Positions 4,314-7,434 of a stretch of 7,434 bases of DNA are shown piece after piece. The notes under the pieces are model-generated. The model saw nothing but the letters and a program-made list of their open reading frames with translations. It was not told where the DNA came from and did not search any database. The position numbers were made by a program, and so were the translations under genes. This stretch comes from Thermococci archaeon (GTDB lineage: Archaea > Methanobacteriota_B > Thermococci > Thermococcales > Thermococcaceae). Positions within the stretch are counted from its first letter, which is position 1. Each line of letters opens with the position of its first letter. The stretch covers positions 1-7,434 of the forward strand of contig QMUE01000050.1 of assembly GCA_003663535.1 (NCBI GenBank). Direction: 5' to 3'.

Positions 4314-7300
4314 ATGAAAACCCCCAGAAGAATAATTGTAGTTTTGGTATTGTTTACCTTACTTGCCAGTATCTTTGGGAGCTATGCCACAGCGGCAGAG
4401 AGGCCTTACAAGACCGGAGCGCTATTTGTCTCTCCAGAGGAGTACAGCAGGGTTACTGGGTTTAAGTTCGTACCCGTAACAGCAGACGTTTACAAGCACC
4501 TCATCAAAATAGCTCCAAGTTACCCTAGAACCCCACCGTTATCCAAAGATACTCTCTTGGCGATTGCCGCCCCTGGTCCAGTCCCTCCAGACAGCTTGCC
4601 CATCTCGGTCAACAATAGTCGTTACCTTTCACCCATTGGGAACCAGGGAAATCTTGGCTCCTGCAATGCTTGGACTTCCACGTACTACGTCTGGACATAC
4701 ATGATTAACTGGTTCAGGGACAATCCCCATCCAAACACTGTCTGGGATATAATGAACCCCACCTTTACTTATAACCTCATAAACGATGGTCAAGTCTCGG
4801 ATCCAGATGGTGATGGAAGAGTAGAAGATCATGGCAGTTATTCAGTGGATGCCATGAACCTTATCTCGACGGTTGGTGCAGTTCCATACGGCGCTTTCCC
4901 GGTTTACAATGGCTTAAACTATGGCCTCTGGAACGAAACTTGGAATTCTACTATATGGGATTGGTACTGGAACAATTACACCGCATATAACAATTGGCTT
5001 GAATACGTCGTATCAGTATGGCCAGAGGAGGTTCATTGGAGGGAGGCCATGCTAAATAGGGGAAAGGGTGACATGTACTCTTATTCTACATTGGAAGCCC
5101 GCTTTTGGTCTCCCGGCTATGTTTATATTATAGACATGACTGACGATACTCAGTTCCAGTACCTCAAGGGTCTTCTCGCTGCCGGGTACGTAGCACACAC
5201 TTCTATCTACACATATGACGAGTTTCATCACTTTAACTCTACCAATAACATATATGCCCTCAATCAGCAGCACACGGGAGATCGTGGAGGACATTCCGTC
5301 ACAATAGTAGGATACGATGATAACAAAGATACTCCTGATGGAAAAGGTGCCTTCCTCATGGTGAATTCTTGGGGAGCCGATTGGGGTGATCACGGGTACT
5401 GGTGGCTGACCTATCAGGCGGCTCAGGATCCCAACCACAAGCTTAGCTATGGGTATGCTTACATCCTTGTCCCCAAGGAGCCCCAACCGTACAAACCCAA
5501 ACTCTACGCTAGCTTCAAGGTGACTCACCCAAAGAGGGGTGAGATAATTGGTGGCTATTATGGTTCTAACTGTCCAGAGGGTTATATATGCTATCCTCCT
5601 GAGATCTCCGCAGGGATTGAACTAGGAGCAGGTGATGAAAACAGCCCCTTCTGGAATCAAATGTACTTCAATTTCCTGATAGGGTATCAGCACTCCTTAT
5701 CCGATCTCGCCAACTATCAGGCTCACCCATTCCCGGACAGTCCGATAGTCCTCGACCTGACTGACAGCCTCGACGCACTTACAACGTCAACTGCAGTCAA
5801 CTCCCAGTACGTTCCGTTCTACATCAAACTTGCCGACAAGTACGGCGATGGAGTTACTGGAACGTTGGACTCTTTCAAGGTTATTATCAACTCCACGTAC
5901 ATGCAAAATGTAATCGAAGCCAGTACAAGCTTTCCGGTTTCGATACCCGAAGACAGGGACTGGCTGACGGTTTATGCATGGGTTCCAGTAGTTGACTACG
6001 TCGAGAGCACACCTCTCGACAACCAAAAGCTCACCACGGACTGGGCCTACATAGAGGTGGGCTCAATAGTTAATATGAGTAGTGCTGTCCTCCACTTCAA
6101 CGGCCAGGACTACACAATGAACGTAGACAACCCGTACCACCTCTACTACAACGTTTCGGGGCTTAGCGAGGGGGCATACACTTACAATGTCACAGTCACC
6201 CTCCAGAACGGTAACTTGATAACCCTTCCACAGCGCACGGTTCACATAATCATTAGCGAGGGTGTCCTCACTATCAACACTGACAGGAATGAGTACTATC
6301 CAGATGGCTTCATGAAGGTTGTCGGCCAGCTTGACAACCTCACAGAGAATGATGCTATAGCACTCGACTTCGCATGGATAGGTGGAAGTTATTCAGCTAC
6401 TGCTGACTTAGTCAACGGTGCATACGAGTACTACTTCGACCTGAGTATGCTTTCAGGATATTCGGGAGACCTTATAATAACAGCCACCTATGAATCCGGA
6501 GGAGATGTAATAGCAACCGCCACTAAGACTGTCACAATCGTTGACACACCAACAATCGAGAACGTGGCCGTTCCAACAGAGCCCGTTAAGGCTGGAACAA
6601 TCTTCAACATTACTGCTGACACAAACCTCGGTATCAACAGCACAGTTACACTTGAAATTGTTAAAGCCGACAACGCCACAAATATTAAAGTAGACGAGCT
6701 CATTAAAGTTAGCGAGGGCGGAGCATTCATCTACACCGTGAACACTACCGACTGGACGGCCGGTTACTACAACGTCACCCTCAGCAAGGACGACGTTAAG
6801 AAGGTGGAGAAGCAGTTCTACGTGTACGTCGTCGGACCTAACGTAACCCTCAAGAACGCAACGTTTGGTGTTCCGGAAGAGACCGTCGTTCCGTTCACTG
6901 TTCCAGTGAACGTCACCCTTGAGAACACCGGTGACCTTGATGGCAACCACACCGTTGAAGTCTACCTTGACGATGAAGTTGCAAACAGCACCACAGTTAC
7001 GGTTGAGGCAGGAAAAGAGAAGAGCGTTATCCTCAACGTGGAGATAACAGAGGCAGGCGAGCACGTAATTAAGGTCAACGGCTTCAACGTTACTGTAAAC
7101 GCCACAGAGAAGCTCTACGTAACAATTGATGAGTACGATGATAGGGTTCAGGCGGCTGAGAACGTTTACATAACCTTCAAGGATTACACTAGCATGGATT
7201 ATGCGGTTTCAGTCCCGTACATTACCCCAACCCTCAGTGGTGTTGCGCCGAAGTTCAAGTTCGCGGAGAACCTCGTCTCAGAGCTTGGCAACCTGACCGC

Positions 7301-7434
7301 CAACGATGTGGTCATTAGCATTGGTGGACCACTCGTTAACGACGTTACTGCCTACTACGAGGACATTGCTCCAGTTCACATGGTGGTCGGCGAGAACATC
7401 ACGATAGTTACTCTAGAGGGTAACTTCACCTGGA
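4314..7434 (+). CDS. Secreted papain-like (C1A) cysteine protease with C-terminal surface domains (3' end outside window)
   Basis: Residues 1-28 are a signal peptide (MKTPRR, hydrophobic core, cut near YATAAE). Residues 29-100 may be a short propeptide. The papain site is complete: Gln111 in GNQGN, Cys117 in GSCNAW, His327 in GGHSVTIVGYDD and Asn351 in VNSWGADWG, the order of C1A enzymes. The Cys-His distance (210 residues) is about 75 longer than in papain; the extra length includes a Ca-binding-like loop DPDGDGRVED (163-172) and a Trp-rich stretch (203-242). Only two other cysteines occur (420, 426), probably a disulfide. From about 400 on there are beta-sandwich regions with many Asn-X-Ser/Thr sites; about 845-930 resembles a CARDB domain, and 985-1040, with ISIGGPLVND, resembles Thermococcales S-layer proteins. 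It should cut proteins outside the cell, perhaps tethered to the envelope. ATG 4314 is chosen because GGAGGTG precedes it and a signal peptide starts there; ATG 4197 is in frame but would bury that peptide. At least 1040 residues; the anchor, if any, is beyond the window. Confidence 0.9.
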   Translation, partial: MKTPRRIIVVLVLFTLLASIFGSYATAAERPYKTGALFVSPEEYSRVTGFKFVPVTADVYKHLIKIAPSYPRTPPLSKDTLLAIAAPGPVPPDSLPISVNNSRYLSPIGNQGNLGSCNAWTSTYYVWTYMINWFRDNPHPNTVWDIMNPTFTYNLINDGQVSDPDGDGRVEDHGSYSVDAMNLISTVGAVPYGAFPVYNGLNYGLWNETWNSTIWDWYWNNYTAYNNWLEYVVSVWPEEVHWREAMLNRGKGDMYSYSTLEARFWSPGYVYIIDMTDDTQFQYLKGLLAAGYVAHTSIYTYDEFHHFNSTNNIYALNQQHTGDRGGHSVTIVGYDDNKDTPDGKGAFLMVNSWGADWGDHGYWWLTYQAAQDPNHKLSYGYAYILVPKEPQPYKPKLYASFKVTHPKRGEIIGGYYGSNCPEGYICYPPEISAGIELGAGDENSPFWNQMYFNFLIGYQHSLSDLANYQAHPFPDSPIVLDLTDSLDALTTSTAVNSQYVPFYIKLADKYGDGVTGTLDSFKVIINSTYMQNVIEASTSFPVSIPEDRDWLTVYAWVPVVDYVESTPLDNQKLTTDWAYIEVGSIVNMSSAVLHFNGQDYTMNVDNPYHLYYNVSGLSEGAYTYNVTVTLQNGNLITLPQRTVHIIISEGVLTINTDRNEYYPDGFMKVVGQLDNLTENDAIALDFAWIGGSYSATADLVNGAYEYYFDLSMLSGYSGDLIITATYESGGDVIATATKTVTIVDTPTIENVAVPTEPVKAGTIFNITADTNLGINSTVTLEIVKADNATNIKVDELIKVSEGGAFIYTVNTTDWTAGYYNVTLSKDDVKKVEKQFYVYVVGPNVTLKNATFGVPEETVVPFTVPVNVTLENTGDLDGNHTVEVYLDDEVANSTTVTVEAGKEKSVILNVEITEAGEHVIKVNGFNVTVNATEKLYVTIDEYDDRVQAAENVYITFKDYTSMDYAVSVPYITPTLSGVAPKFKFAENLVSELGNLTANDVVISIGGPLVNDVTAYYEDIAPVHMVVGENITIVTLEGNFTW

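Noticed and set aside
5052..7064. Several minus-strand open frames inside the protease gene (largest 203 codons at 6453-7064)
   Set aside because: They oppose a continuous + strand gene with recognisable domains and show no starts, promoters or known motifs.

Overview
The window looks like chromosomal DNA of a hyperthermophilic archaeon of the order Thermococcales (Thermococcus, Pyrococcus or Palaeococcus). The support is a CGP-CTERM surface-anchoring tail, a sorting signal known mainly from Thermococcales; purine-rich GGAGGTG-type ribosome binding sites; archaeal TATA boxes; and codon use rich in AGA, AGG and ATA. The species cannot be named from the sequence alone.

Layout, all on the + strand: (1) 1-117 is the last 38 codons of a probable TnpB (IS200/IS605-type) protein, with a perfect hairpin over its stop region, so the window opens at the right end of a mobile element. 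(2) 118-489 has no convincing gene; it holds a broken reading frame and the first copy of a direct repeat. (3) 490-1428 encodes a complete cytosolic metallo-beta-lactamase-fold hydrolase with its own promoter and ribosome binding site. (4) 1429-1896 is non-coding, with three hairpins and the second copy of the repeat. (5) 1897-3933 encodes a secreted right-handed beta-helix protein with two Ig-like domains, a Ser/Thr-rich stalk and a CGP-CTERM anchor. (6) 3934-4313 holds a T-rich terminator, a long inverted repeat, a probable promoter and a long leader whose bases can pair with the ribosome binding site of the next gene. (7) 4314 to the window end encodes the N-terminal 1040 residues of a large secreted papain-like (C1A) cysteine protease with beta-sandwich domains; it continues past the window.

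The three main genes are separated by 380-470 base gaps, wide for a compact archaeal genome, and probably form separate transcripts. The beta-helix protein and the protease both belong to the cell envelope: both have signal peptides and many Asn-X-Ser/Thr sites, one is anchored by CGP-CTERM, and the other carries a segment resembling Thermococcales S-layer proteins. Whether they work together is not shown. The TnpB tail, the repeats flanking the hydrolase gene and the decayed-looking gaps suggest an accessory region shaped by mobile elements. I see no CRISPR array, tRNA or rRNA, and no clear undescribed multi-gene system. The best leads are the eight-rung cysteine ladder, the pairing over the protease ribosome binding site, the direct repeats around the hydrolase gene, and the Trp-rich insertion in the protease.
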